Virus record (IMG/VR): IMGVR_UViG_3300022857_000016
Span: 1-43,124 of that record
Source of the DNA: a virus
Strand: one strand, 5' to 3'
DNA length: 43,124 nt
Shown: positions 1-8,089 of the stretch, one piece after another
Position numbering within the stretch: position 1 is the stretch's first letter
Layout of the letters: the number at the start of each line of letters is the position of its first letter
Made by a program: the position numbers and the translations under genes
The notes under the pieces: generated by a model
Seen by the model: only the letters and a program-made list of their open reading frames with translations
Database searches by the model: none
What the model was told of the DNA's origin: nothing

Positions 1-1101
1 AACACAGCCAGCGGGGTGAACGCACTCCGCGAAAACACCACTGGCAACGACAACACAGCCAACGGAGTGAGCGCACTCGTCTACAACACCACAGGCAGCC
101 GCAACACAGCCAACGGGCGGAGCGCACTCCTCTACAACACCACAGGCATTGAAAATACAGCCAGCGGGAAAGACGCACTTTTCAACAACACCACAGGCAG
201 CTACAACACAGCCAACGGAGTGAGCGCACTCCGCAGCAACACCACTGGCAACTACAACACGGCTAGCGGGGCGTACGCACTCTACTCCAACACTACAGGT
301 ACCAGCAACACAGCCAACGGGTTGAACGCACTCTACTACAACACCACTGGCATTGACAACACTGCCACTGGGTATGGCGCACTTTTCTACAACACCACAG
401 GCACCGACAACACAGCCAGTGGGCAGGCCGCACTCCTCTCCAACACCACAGGCTACAGCAACACAGCCCACGGGCGGGACGCACTCCGCCTCAACACCAC
501 AGGCTACAGCAACACAGCCCACGGGCGGGACGCACTCCGCCTCAACACCACGGGCAGCAGCAACACAGCCAGCGGGTATCAAGCACTCTACTCCAACACC
601 ACGGGCGTCAACAACACGGCTAGCGGGAGGAGCGCACTCTTCAACAACACCACAGGTAGCGGAAACACAGGAATCAGCCCGCGTAATTCAGCAGGCGGTT
701 ACGCACCAGTCTTCAACCCAACGACCGAAAACAACAGGTTTTGCATGGGTTCGACGGGTGTAACCAACGCCTACATCCAAGTGGCATGGACAGTAGTATC
801 AGACGCTCGCGACAAGACCAACTTTGCACCCGTTCCCCACGGACTTGAGTTTGTTAAAGCGTTGCAGCCCACGGCGTATCAGTTCCGCACTGCACGGGAC
901 TCTGAAGAAACCAATGGCGGGGTGCGTTACGGCTTTAAAGCCCAAGACGTGCTGGCGCTGGAAGGTGCTAACCCTGTCATCGTGGATAACGAAGATGCAG
1001 ACAAACTGCGCATGGTTGATACCGCGTTGATTCCTGTTTTAGTAAAAGCCTTGCAGGAACTGAATGCAAAATTTGACGCTTATGTTTTAACCCACCCTTA
1101 A
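1..1101 (+). CDS. Tail fibre/adhesin with YadA-like head repeats and S74 chaperone domain (5' truncated)
   Basis: The frame is open at base 1, so the gene starts outside the window; a GTG at 16 is only an internal codon. Residues 1 to about 220 are twelve full 17-residue repeats of the form NTTGxxNTAxGxxALxx plus a partial one. This pattern resembles trimeric adhesin head repeats, which fold as a left-handed beta-roll. The C-terminal ~100 residues match the Peptidase S74 intramolecular chaperone: S267-D-x-R-x-K272 has the Ser/Lys spacing of the endosialidase self-cleavage dyad, so the chaperone probably trimerises the fibre and cuts itself off. The role would be host receptor binding. The gene is visibly richer in G+C than the downstream block, which suggests module exchange. 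Confidence 0.85.
   Translation, partial: NTASGVNALRENTTGNDNTANGVSALVYNTTGSRNTANGRSALLYNTTGIENTASGKDALFNNTTGSYNTANGVSALRSNTTGNYNTASGAYALYSNTTGTSNTANGLNALYYNTTGIDNTATGYGALFYNTTGTDNTASGQAALLSNTTGYSNTAHGRDALRLNTTGYSNTAHGRDALRLNTTGSSNTASGYQALYSNTTGVNNTASGRSALFNNTTGSGNTGISPRNSAGGYAPVFNPTTENNRFCMGSTGVTNAYIQVAWTVVSDARDKTNFAPVPHGLEFVKALQPTAYQFRTARDSEETNGGVRYGFKAQDVLALEGANPVIVDNEDADKLRMVDTALIPVLVKALQELNAKFDAYVLTHP
16..669 (+). repeat. 51-bp tandem repeat array in the fibre gene
   Basis: About twelve and a half 51-bp units encode the 17-residue NTTG/NTAxGxxAL repeat. Most units diverge at the two or three variable positions, but the units at 442-492 and 493-543 are identical, indicating a recent duplication. 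The array runs up to the left edge, so its true copy number is unknown and it may be the reason the assembly stops there. Confidence 0.9.
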
Positions 1102-1112
1102 AAGGAAATACC

Positions 1113-1322
1113 ATGATTATTGAAAACACCCCTGAGCAAATCGCAAAGCACTACTCCGCAGCTATGGACAGTGTGAACCTGATTAACGCTCTGAAAGCAA
1201 AGCCTGCCTTGACCGACGAAGAGGCAGACACATTGGCACGCAACCAAGAGCATCTGGTCGGTATGCTGGCCAAGGATTACTGGACAACGGAAGATTTAAC
1301 CCCGCTACAAGCTGTAGCTTAA
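1113..1322 (+). CDS. Small conserved phage protein downstream of tail fibre, unknown function
   Basis: The gene encodes 69 residues and starts 11 bases after the fibre stop behind a good AAAGGAAA ribosome site. It is acidic and helical, with a DEEADTLARNQEHL segment and a WTTEDLTPL ending. I have seen comparable short proteins next to fibre genes of aquatic phages, but no function can be assigned. Its base composition is still like that of the fibre gene, so both probably moved as one cassette. A fibre-associated role is inference from position only. Confidence 0.7.
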   Translation: MIIENTPEQIAKHYSAAMDSVNLINALKAKPALTDEEADTLARNQEHLVGMLAKDYWTTEDLTPLQAVA

Positions 1323-1339
1323 CATAAAGGAAAATGATA

Positions 1340-1570
1340 ATGGTAAACAAACAACCCCAAGTCATCACAATCGACGAAGTAGAACACAACGTAGACGATC
1401 TATCTGAAAAACAAGTGATGTTAGTAAACCATGTTACCGATCTCGACCGCAAGATTGGCTCAACTATGTTTCAACTAGATCAATTGCGAGTAGGTAGGGA
1501 TGCTTTTATGCAGCTTCTAAAGCAGGAGTTGGAAACACCTACAGCAAATATAGTTGAAAATGAACAATGA
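1340..1570 (+). CDS. Small fibre-cassette protein, possibly DUF6447-like
   Basis: The gene encodes 76 residues. I chose the ATG at 1340 over the in-frame ATG at 1334 because AAAGGA lies about nine bases upstream. The pattern ITIDEVEHNVDDLSEKQ followed by VNHVTDLDRKI and FQLDQLRVGRDAF resembles a family of small proteins found in cyanobacterial and marine phages (DUF6447 from memory, unverified). The second half should be helical, possibly coiled coil. It overlaps the next gene by 11 bases, implying translational coupling. Function is unknown. Confidence 0.65.
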   Translation: MVNKQPQVITIDEVEHNVDDLSEKQVMLVNHVTDLDRKIGSTMFQLDQLRVGRDAFMQLLKQELETPTANIVENEQ

Positions 1571-1790
1571 AGATGTAACACATAAAGAAATATACGAGCG
1601 CCTAATAGAGGTGGAAGCTAAAGTAGATAAACTGTCCCAAGATAGTGATGAGGTTGTTGCGGCTTTTAATGCAGCCCAAGGAGCCTTTACTGTCTTAGGG
1701 TGGTTAGCTTCAGTAGCCAAACCTTTGTTATGGATTGCAGGTGTTGTCACCGCTTTCTCTTTTATGATCAGTGAATATAGGATAAAGTAA
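1560..1790 (+). CDS. Small single-pass membrane protein, holin candidate
   Basis: The gene encodes 76 residues from the ATG at 1560; a TTG at 1554 is also in frame. The N-terminal 40 residues are charged and probably helical, followed by one long hydrophobic segment (roughly residues 44-70, around FTVLGWLASVAKPLLWIAG) and a short basic tail. In T7 a small class II holin follows the tail fibre gene in the same way, so a holin role is plausible. The alternative is a pinholin regulator or another envelope protein. Its stop overlaps the next start as TAATG. Confidence 0.6.
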   Translation: MNNEDVTHKEIYERLIEVEAKVDKLSQDSDEVVAAFNAAQGAFTVLGWLASVAKPLLWIAGVVTAFSFMISEYRIK

Positions 1791-2233
1791 TGATTGCTGA
1801 ACTTGCTATTGCCAACGCAGCCTTTGGGGTAATCAAAGAAACAATTGCTAATGGTGGTGACATCATAGCTGCAGGACAACACCTGTTCAAATTCTTTGAT
1901 TCAAAAGCAGAGATATCAAAGAAAGCTAATAAGTCAGGTTCTGATTCAGAAGCTTTCTTTGCTCTTGAAACAATTAAACAAAACGAAGCTCAATTAAAAG
2001 AACTATTTATCTACCAAGGTCGTCCTGGATTATGGGATGACTGGTTGCAATTTCAATCAGATGCTAAACGTAAACGTGAAGCAGATGCTAGAGCAATTGC
2101 TTTAGTTGCTCTCAAACGTAAAGAAAAAATCTGGGCATGGATCAACGGTATTCTTATTACTATCAGTGTATTAACTGGTGTAGCTGTTATCATTGGTCTT
2201 ATCTGGGTTATTGTTAATAAAGGAAATATATAA
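1790..2233 (+). CDS. Lysis-cassette membrane protein, unknown family
   Basis: The gene encodes 147 residues. The long soluble N-terminal part contains an ALETIKQNEAQLKEL stretch followed by a YQGRPGLWDDWLQF motif that I associate with proteins beside lysis genes of marine podoviruses. Then come a very basic helix and a C-terminal hydrophobic stretch of about 25 residues, for which one membrane anchor is predicted. TAATG overlaps at both ends (1790 and 2233) place it in a tightly coupled cassette with the two holin candidates. A spanin-like role is possible, but no lipobox or signal peptide is visible, so it is left unassigned. Confidence 0.65.
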   Translation: MIAELAIANAAFGVIKETIANGGDIIAAGQHLFKFFDSKAEISKKANKSGSDSEAFFALETIKQNEAQLKELFIYQGRPGLWDDWLQFQSDAKRKREADARAIALVALKRKEKIWAWINGILITISVLTGVAVIIGLIWVIVNKGNI

Positions 2234-2667
2234 TGATTCCAATTTTAGGAAGTCTAATTGAAATTGGGGGAACTTGGCTTAAAGGTAAACAAGAAGAAAC
2301 CAAAGCAAAGGGTGAGGCTAAGTTAGTTGAAATCACAGCTGAGTCTGATATTAAAAAAGCTAAAGCAATTGCAGCTATTCATGCAGCAAACTCAGGACAA
2401 CAACAAGACTTTGATTTAGATAGAATTGCCATGGAACAAATGGGTAAGAGCTGGAAAGATGAACTAGTATTAATAATATTTCTAGCCCCAATGGTTATGG
2501 CTTTTATTCCGGGAATGGATAAGTATTCCCTAGCTGGCTTTGAAGTAATTCAAAAGATGCCTGAATGGTATCAGTATATTATTATCGGTATGGTAGTAGT
2601 CATTTATGGTATGCGTGGTATGGTCAAGCAAATAGTCAGCAATAAACTGAGCGTTAAAAAGGATTAA
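2233..2667 (+). CDS. Holin-like membrane protein (3TM holin type)
   Basis: The gene encodes 144 residues. A charged, Lys/Ala-rich N-terminal half precedes a SWKDE motif, two clear hydrophobic segments (about residues 77-92 and 115-130) and a weaker third one, ending in a basic tail. A W-x-D-E element before the first segment, a Pro-containing turn and a YGxRGMVK end resemble the GTA-type 3TM holin family (PF11351, judged by eye). It lies between small membrane genes and the endolysin, which supports a role in making membrane holes at lysis. Confidence 0.6.
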   Translation: MIPILGSLIEIGGTWLKGKQEETKAKGEAKLVEITAESDIKKAKAIAAIHAANSGQQQDFDLDRIAMEQMGKSWKDELVLIIFLAPMVMAFIPGMDKYSLAGFEVIQKMPEWYQYIIIGMVVVIYGMRGMVKQIVSNKLSVKKD

Positions 2668-2671
2668 CACA

Positions 2672-2869
2672 ATGTTTTTACCCATAGTATTTTATTGTTT
2701 AACTAATGGTGTTTGTATGTTTAGTCAAGGTGTTGTTTCAACTGAGCTACAAGCATGTATATTACAAAATGAACAGTTAACTATAAGATTTAAAGAAGAA
2801 GTAATGGTCAGCGCTTTTCAAACTGACTGTATTGATTTAACTAAACCTAGAAAGGTTGATAACATCTAA
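2672..2869 (+). CDS. Small hypothetical protein with hydrophobic N-terminus
   Basis: The gene encodes 65 residues behind an AAGGA ribosome site. The first 18 residues are hydrophobic and could be a membrane anchor or signal; the rest is soluble with three more cysteines. It lies between the holin-like gene and the endolysin and overlaps the latter as TAATG, so a part in lysis is likely by context only. I do not recognise the family. Confidence 0.55.
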   Translation: MFLPIVFYCLTNGVCMFSQGVVSTELQACILQNEQLTIRFKEEVMVSAFQTDCIDLTKPRKVDNI

Positions 2870-3330
2870 TGAAACTAAGTAAGAATTTTAGTTTAGAAGA
2901 ATTAACAAAATCAGATCTAGCAATTAGATTATGTGTTGATAACACACCTGATGCAACAGTAACAGCTAATCTTCAAGAGTTAGTTGATAATATATTACAA
3001 CCATTGAGAGACAAGTTTGGCCCAGTAATTATCTCAAGCGGGTATCGTAGTCCAGAGGTTAACTCAAAAGTAGGTGGCAGCAAAACAAGCCATCATTGCT
3101 TTGGTTATGCAGCTGACATCGAAATCCCCGGAATGGATAACCAAGAACTAGCACTATACATAAGAGATAACTTTAAGTTTACCCAGTTGATACTAGAGTT
3201 CTATAGGTCTGGAGTACCCGACAGCGGTTGGGTGCATATAGCTTTTAACATACATGATCTAAAAGGTCAAGAGTTAACAGCAGTAAAAGAGTCCGGTAGA
3301 ACACAATACAAGTCTGGCATCGTAGCCTGA
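2869..3330 (+). CDS. Endolysin, zinc peptidase M15 family
   Basis: The gene encodes 153 residues, typical for a single-domain M15_3 (VanY/D-Ala-D-Ala carboxypeptidase-like) phage lysin. The zinc site is visible as S74-x-H76-x-x-G79-x-A81-x-D83 and the third ligand as H123 in GWVHIAF. The upstream ISSGYRSPEVNSKVGGS element is also typical of the family. It should cleave peptide bonds in host peptidoglycan at lysis. No signal peptide is present, so release depends on a holin. It closes the lysis cassette, and promoter P1 begins two bases after its stop. Confidence 0.88.
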   Translation: MKLSKNFSLEELTKSDLAIRLCVDNTPDATVTANLQELVDNILQPLRDKFGPVIISSGYRSPEVNSKVGGSKTSHHCFGYAADIEIPGMDNQELALYIRDNFKFTQLILEFYRSGVPDSGWVHIAFNIHDLKGQELTAVKESGRTQYKSGIVA

Positions 3331-3332
3331 GG

Positions 3333-3345
3333 CGGTACCTAATAG
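3333..3345 (+). promoter_or_regulatory. Phage RNAP promoter P1 (late structural genes)
   Basis: The element CGGTACCTAATAG is followed by GGAATA. It matches the other six copies in the window and lies directly before the PhoH-like gene and the whole structural block. By analogy with T7-type promoters, initiation is expected at the G run after TAATA (3345-3347). Confidence 0.75.
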
Positions 3346-3353
3346 GGAATATC

Positions 3354-4037
3354 TTGAAAAGAAACGACAAACAACGCAATGAACGCATGGTAAGAGAAGA
3401 CAAGTCTTTTCATTTCCAACCTAAAACTCTTAACCAACAAATGCTATTAGATGCTATTAGTGAATTTGAAATCACAGTAGCGTTAGGGCCAGCTGGAACT
3501 GGTAAAACATTTTGCTCTGCTAGTAAAGTAGTTCAAATGTTTTTAAAAGGTGGTTATGATTATATTATATTAAGTAGGGCTAATGTACCTACTGGAAGAT
3601 CATTAGGTGCATTTCCAGGGACTGTTGAAGAAAAACTAGCTCCTTGGTTATTACCTATTACTTTTGTATTAGAAAAGAGATTTGGTAAAACTAAATATGA
3701 TTATTTAGTAAGTAAGAAGGCAATTCAAATGCAACCATTAGAGACTATTAGAGGTAGATCCTTTGAAAACTCTTTAGTAATCATAGATGAGGCTCAGAAC
3801 TTAACATTTGATGAAATCAAAGCTATTACTACTCGATTAGGTGAGAATTCTAAAATGATTTTATCTGGTGATGCGTCTCAATCAGATGTAAGTAATGGTA
3901 ATGGTATCACTAAGTTTACTAAATTGTGTGAAAAGAATAATATTGAGATTCCAGTAATTCAATTTACAGTTAATGATGTTGTCCGTTCAGATATCGTTGG
4001 TGCCTTAGTTAAAATGTTTGTAAAAGAGAACGTATAA
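3354..4037 (+). CDS. phoH: PhoH-like ATPase
   Basis: The gene encodes 227 residues from a TTG at 3354; the alternative is an ATG at 3387 (216 residues). The P-loop GPAGTGKT spans residues 45-52 and Walker B VIIDEAQN lies near 142-149, with a later LSGDASQSD element. All are typical of the PhoH C-terminal ATPase core, a superfamily 1 helicase-like fold common in marine phages. Its biological role is unsettled; RNA metabolism or phosphate-stress-linked roles have been proposed. AGGGA precedes the TTG by five bases but overlaps promoter P1, so the mRNA leader may be only about nine bases. It is the first gene after P1. Confidence 0.87.
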   Translation: MKRNDKQRNERMVREDKSFHFQPKTLNQQMLLDAISEFEITVALGPAGTGKTFCSASKVVQMFLKGGYDYIILSRANVPTGRSLGAFPGTVEEKLAPWLLPITFVLEKRFGKTKYDYLVSKKAIQMQPLETIRGRSFENSLVIIDEAQNLTFDEIKAITTRLGENSKMILSGDASQSDVSNGNGITKFTKLCEKNNIEIPVIQFTVNDVVRSDIVGALVKMFVKENV

Positions 4038-4054
4038 ATAAATAAGGAGTAGTT

Positions 4055-5602
4055 ATGCCAACTAAACAAATCATGGAGTTAGGGAGGGGAGGTATTATTA
4101 AAGACTTACCTGCAGTATTACTTCCTGATAACGCATTTAGCGATGGGCTTAATATTAGATTCGATAATGAATCAGTAGAAACAATTACTGGTGAAATTGT
4201 AAGTAATACTTTAAATAGCTTCCAAGCTGACTATGGTTTCCATTGGAATAGACCAGACCAAGGGTACAATATATATTTAAAAGATGGTAATGCAATTAGA
4301 GTTGACTCTGCTAAGAACCAATCAAGTGTTATTGTATTAGGTTCTGGAGTAGATTATGATGATAGCGTTTGGCAATCAACTTATTTTAACGGCGGATATG
4401 CAGTTGTAATTAACAATGGAAGAACAACACCTAAGTATATGCTTTATGGTGACCTTAACTATAGTAATACCTTTGCGGAAATTCCAGGGTGGAACTATTT
4501 TGGAGGATTAGAAGTAACAGCTAGGGTAATTAAACCTTTAGGCTATTCTTTAGTTGCTGCTAATTTAACTATAAATGATAATGGTACTATTGTTAACGCT
4601 CCTTCAACTATTAGAATATCTGTTCAGGCAGTCACTGGTCAATTCCCTAGCACATGGGAACCCGGAACTACAACAGATACAGCAGATGAATTAGAGATTA
4701 ACTGCTCTAGCCCTATCTTAGATATGGGAGAATTACGTGGTAATATGTATATATATTCTTCGGATAACATACACGTTCTCTCAATTAATACAGGTATAAG
4801 TAGGGTTCAACCTTATGCTATTGGATACGGAATCTTAAATACTAATTGTTTTGCCGAATTTGATGGTAAGCATTTTGTGGTAGATAAGAATGATATCTAC
4901 ACTCATTCAGGAAGTGGTGGGATACAATCAGTTGCCGATATGAGGATGAGAGATTACTTCTTTAGCAACCTTAATAGAGATCACTCAGATAAAGTGTTTG
5001 TAAAAAGAAATGCTAGGAATGACGAAATATGGGTATGTTATCCTAAGGGTTCCTCTTCTCTCTGCAATGAAGCTCTAATCTACCAATATAGAAATAACAC
5101 ATGGTCAATTAGAGAATTACCTAATGTAGTATCTATGTTTGAGGCTCCTATTAATGAGTCTAATTTGTTTTCTTACTCTGACAATAGACTGCATATGTTG
5201 CTTGGTAACTATAAAGTACTACAAGCAGATACCGGTTATGAAATGTGGAGTGGTTCTGATTTAGTCCCTTATGATTCTTATATAGCAAGGGAAAAGTTAA
5301 ATTCAGGGGATACTTTAGGTAGTGTATATATTAGCGGTATAACCCCTGTGTTTGACAACGTACCTGTAGATGCCTCAATAAGTATTACAGTTACTGGTCA
5401 AAACAACTATGTGTCTAATGCTGACTGGTCAAATGTTTCGGGTAGGGATACTTTAGAGTTTTTACCCAATGATGATTCTAGTCAAGGATATAAAGTTAAT
5501 CCGAGAACTACTGGTAGATTATTAAATTACAAAATTAGTAGCGCTAGCTATTGGAGATTAGCCTTGATAGGTATTGACGTAGCACCCGCTGATAGGAGAT
5601 AA
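4055..5602 (+). CDS. Probable tail nozzle/tail tube B-like structural protein
   Basis: The gene encodes 515 residues with a strong AAGGAGTAGTT ribosome site. The N-terminus (RGGIIKDLPAVLLPDNAFSD, then GLNIRF) is a signature I associate with podovirus tail proteins of the gp10/gp12 nozzle type. The rest is rich in Asn, Thr, Tyr and Gly with short beta-strand-like segments, consistent with a beta-propeller. It would sit at the distal end of the short tail and bind the fibre encoded next. The assignment is by pattern and position; a general minor tail protein is the alternative. Confidence 0.55.
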   Translation: MPTKQIMELGRGGIIKDLPAVLLPDNAFSDGLNIRFDNESVETITGEIVSNTLNSFQADYGFHWNRPDQGYNIYLKDGNAIRVDSAKNQSSVIVLGSGVDYDDSVWQSTYFNGGYAVVINNGRTTPKYMLYGDLNYSNTFAEIPGWNYFGGLEVTARVIKPLGYSLVAANLTINDNGTIVNAPSTIRISVQAVTGQFPSTWEPGTTTDTADELEINCSSPILDMGELRGNMYIYSSDNIHVLSINTGISRVQPYAIGYGILNTNCFAEFDGKHFVVDKNDIYTHSGSGGIQSVADMRMRDYFFSNLNRDHSDKVFVKRNARNDEIWVCYPKGSSSLCNEALIYQYRNNTWSIRELPNVVSMFEAPINESNLFSYSDNRLHMLLGNYKVLQADTGYEMWSGSDLVPYDSYIAREKLNSGDTLGSVYISGITPVFDNVPVDASISITVTGQNNYVSNADWSNVSGRDTLEFLPNDDSSQGYKVNPRTTGRLLNYKISSASYWRLALIGIDVAPADRR

Positions 5603-5603
5603 T

Positions 5604-7658
5604 ATGAGTTTAACACCACCATTAACAGGTAATGAAGATTTAGATTCATTCCTTTATAATATGACTATAAATGGGATAGGAGGGGGTAATTTAGAAGACA
5701 ACATTGTTTATAATGATGATGGATCCTTTTCATTTTTATATAGATATTTACATCTTAAGTTTGCAGATAATAATGTTGGTTTAAACTTATCTAATAGTCA
5801 AGTTAATAAATCATATTATGGTTTATATAATTTTTCTTCGCTAACCGAATCTGACAAATCAGCTAACTATACTTGGTTTAAAACAGATGGTTTTGGTAAT
5901 GATTATAAGCTGTGGTATAAATTATTAGGTGGTCGTAAAATTGAAATTATTGTTTCAATATTAAGGCCAAACAATGATCCTAAGTATATTTTTGATGATA
6001 ACAATTCTGCTATAGATTTAGATAATATTAAGGTTGAGGGTGAAGATATTGTTAATACTCCTGGCACTGTAGGAAAAATATTAGATATACTTGAAAACAA
6101 TATTACTGAAAGCCAGCTGTTCGCAAGCCTTGGGAGCCGTATTGACTTAATTGACGCGGATGCTACTGTTGTTGCATCAGTTAGCTACAGGCTACTCGAG
6201 GAAGCTAATGCTAGGTTAGCAGCTATATCAGCAGAAGCTAATGCTAGAGGAGCAGCAATAGAAGAAGAACAAACAATAAGACAAACAGAAGACGAATCTT
6301 TAGCTGAATCTATAACATTATTAACAACTGCAGTAGATGATAATGTAGCAGCTATAGTAGTAGAACAAACAGCTAGATCAAATGCTGATACAGCTCTAGC
6401 TAGTAGCATTACAACTCTAGTTACTGGAGTAGATGATAATGTAGCAGCTATAGTAGTAGAACAAACAGCTAGATCAAATGCTGATACAGCTTTAGCTACT
6501 AGTATTTCTACTCTAGTTACTTCAGTAGATGATAATGCAGCAGCTATAGTAGTAGAACAAACAACTAGATCAAATGCTGATACAGCTCTAGCTAGTAGCA
6601 TTACAACTCTAGTTACTGGAGTAGATAATAATGCAGCAGCTATAGTAGTGGAACAAACAACTAGATCAAATTCTGATACAGCTCTAGCTAGTAGCATTAC
6701 AACTCTACAATCGATAAGTAATAGTAATACAGTAGCTATTCAAACAGAGTCTAGCACTAGGTCTACTGAAACTGGAGAATTGTTTGGAAAATACACTGTT
6801 AAGATTGATAACAACGGTTATGTCTCTGGTTTTGGTTTAGCAAGTACGGCTAACAACTCGACACCTGTAAGTGACTTTCAAGTAAGAGCAGATAGATTTG
6901 CCATTGCTTCTCCTGCTGGCCCAAGTATTAACCCATCAGTACCTTTTATTGTTTATACGACTAGCCAAAATATTACAACAGCATCGGGTGAAACTATTAC
7001 AGTTGATCCAGGTGTATACATACGTAATGCTAACATTGAGTATATTACGGCAGATCAAATTGATACCCGTGGGATAGCAGTTAAGGATGCTAATGGTACT
7101 ACTATTTTCTCTGCTGGAACTCCCTTAGGATCTACTTATATTGCAGATGCAGCTATTACTAATGCTAAAATACAAGATGCAACTATTACTAATGCTAAGA
7201 TACAAGATGCAGCAATCACTAATGCTAAGATAGCCAATCTCTCTGTTGATAATGCTAAAATAGTTGATGCCGCAATTACAACTGCCAAGATAGGGGTTGC
7301 TCAAATTGATACTTTACGTATTGGAGAAGACCAAGTTACTATACCAAGAGGTAGTTCTGCTTCTGGTTTTGGTGCAACGGTAACAATAACATTAGCTTAC
7401 ACGGCACCTGTGGCTTTAATAGCTACTTTTTATGGTCAACAAATTTCCGGCTTTGGACCAGTTATTAGGAGAGATGGAGTAGTTGTTGTACAGGGTTACT
7501 CAGCATCAAGTGGTGGTATTAACCCTATAATACCCATTACTATTACTGGAGTTGATAATCCTGGAGTAGGTACCTTTGTTTATACGGTAGATCGAGTTAG
7601 CTACGGCGGGGGAACAACCAGCTCCACCTCTCTTTTTGCGTTAGGAGCTAAACGATGA
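5604..7658 (+). CDS. Tail fibre with coiled-coil repeats and DUF1983-like domain
   Basis: The gene encodes 684 residues and starts one base after the upstream stop. An Asn-rich N-terminal part (1-150) is probably the tail-binding domain. Residues about 190-370 are helical, with four near-identical 32-residue repeats centred on VAAIVVEQTARSNADTALA. Residues about 375-470 (LFGKYTVKIDNNGYVSGFGL onwards) resemble the DUF1983 domain at the C-end of lambda J-type proteins. Then come a run of DAAITNAKIQ-type decapeptides and a beta-rich tip. A J-like module in a podovirus-like context suggests exchange with long-tailed phages. The following chaperone gene overlaps it by four bases. Confidence 0.8.
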   Translation: MSLTPPLTGNEDLDSFLYNMTINGIGGGNLEDNIVYNDDGSFSFLYRYLHLKFADNNVGLNLSNSQVNKSYYGLYNFSSLTESDKSANYTWFKTDGFGNDYKLWYKLLGGRKIEIIVSILRPNNDPKYIFDDNNSAIDLDNIKVEGEDIVNTPGTVGKILDILENNITESQLFASLGSRIDLIDADATVVASVSYRLLEEANARLAAISAEANARGAAIEEEQTIRQTEDESLAESITLLTTAVDDNVAAIVVEQTARSNADTALASSITTLVTGVDDNVAAIVVEQTARSNADTALATSISTLVTSVDDNAAAIVVEQTTRSNADTALASSITTLVTGVDNNAAAIVVEQTTRSNSDTALASSITTLQSISNSNTVAIQTESSTRSTETGELFGKYTVKIDNNGYVSGFGLASTANNSTPVSDFQVRADRFAIASPAGPSINPSVPFIVYTTSQNITTASGETITVDPGVYIRNANIEYITADQIDTRGIAVKDANGTTIFSAGTPLGSTYIADAAITNAKIQDATITNAKIQDAAITNAKIANLSVDNAKIVDAAITTAKIGVAQIDTLRIGEDQVTIPRGSSASGFGATVTITLAYTAPVALIATFYGQQISGFGPVIRRDGVVVVQGYSASSGGINPIIPITITGVDNPGVGTFVYTVDRVSYGGGTTSSTSLFALGAKR
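6333..6716 (+). repeat. Four 96-bp in-frame repeats in the fibre gene
   Basis: Units start at 6333, 6429, 6525 and 6621 and encode the 32-residue VDDNxAAIVVEQT repeat. They are highly similar at DNA level, so they can change copy number by recombination and alter shaft length. Confidence 0.85.
7144..7293 (+). repeat. 30-bp decapeptide repeats (DAAITNAKIQ type)
   Basis: About five tandem units encode variants of DAAITNAKIQ, the last being DAAITTAKIG. This alternating pattern occurs in fibre shafts with beta-helical or triple beta-spiral form. The units lie just before the C-terminal tip of the fibre. Confidence 0.7.
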
Positions 7659-8089
7659 TTGAGTATAGTATATATAATGAAGTTACTGGGGAAATTATAG
7701 CAAATAATTTTTGTTCAGAAACTGATTTTTATAATCAGGGCATAAGAGAAGGTTTTAAAATTATATTAGGTAACCTACCTTACGACAAGTATTATATTGA
7801 TACCTCAGATAACACACCTGTTGAAATACCTAGTAGGTCTAATAAGTACTTTTATTTTGATTATAGTACTAAATCTATAAAAATAGATGTTGATCTCTTA
7901 GCTCTAGATAGTAAAGAAAAAAGAGATTTATTACTATCAAGATCTGATTGGACGGACACACTCTCTGCTAAAGAACGATTAAGTAGCTACTCCTATCAAG
8001 AGTGGAAAGATTATAGGCAGGCGCTTAGGGATGTTCCTCAGCAAGAAAACTTCCCAGAAAATATTATATGGCCAATTAAACCAGAATGA
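7655..8089 (+). CDS. Tail fibre assembly chaperone-like protein
   Basis: The gene encodes 144 residues with an ATGA overlap with the fibre gene. The C-terminal half has the layout of phage tail assembly chaperones (Phage_tail_APC type): a charged KEKRDLLLSRSDWTD segment, then YRQALRDVP and a WPIKPE end. It would help fold or oligomerise the fibre encoded immediately upstream. The N-terminal half is more variable, as usual for fibre-specific chaperones. Confidence 0.75.
   Translation: MIEYSIYNEVTGEIIANNFCSETDFYNQGIREGFKIILGNLPYDKYYIDTSDNTPVEIPSRSNKYFYFDYSTKSIKIDVDLLALDSKEKRDLLLSRSDWTDTLSAKERLSSYSYQEWKDYRQALRDVPQQENFPENIIWPIKPE

Noticed and set aside
353-763. 136-residue + frame in the fibre repeats
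   Set aside because: It is a second frame of the 51-bp repeats; the other frame has the S74 domain and continues through the array.
1597-1611. CGCCTAATAGAGG as an eighth promoter
   Set aside because: It has only the 3' half, lacks GGTA, and lies within a coding region.
6185-6697. 170-residue - strand frame with Ala/Ser/Val repeats
   Set aside because: It is the reverse reading of the four 96-bp fibre repeats and exists only because the repeats share a frame.
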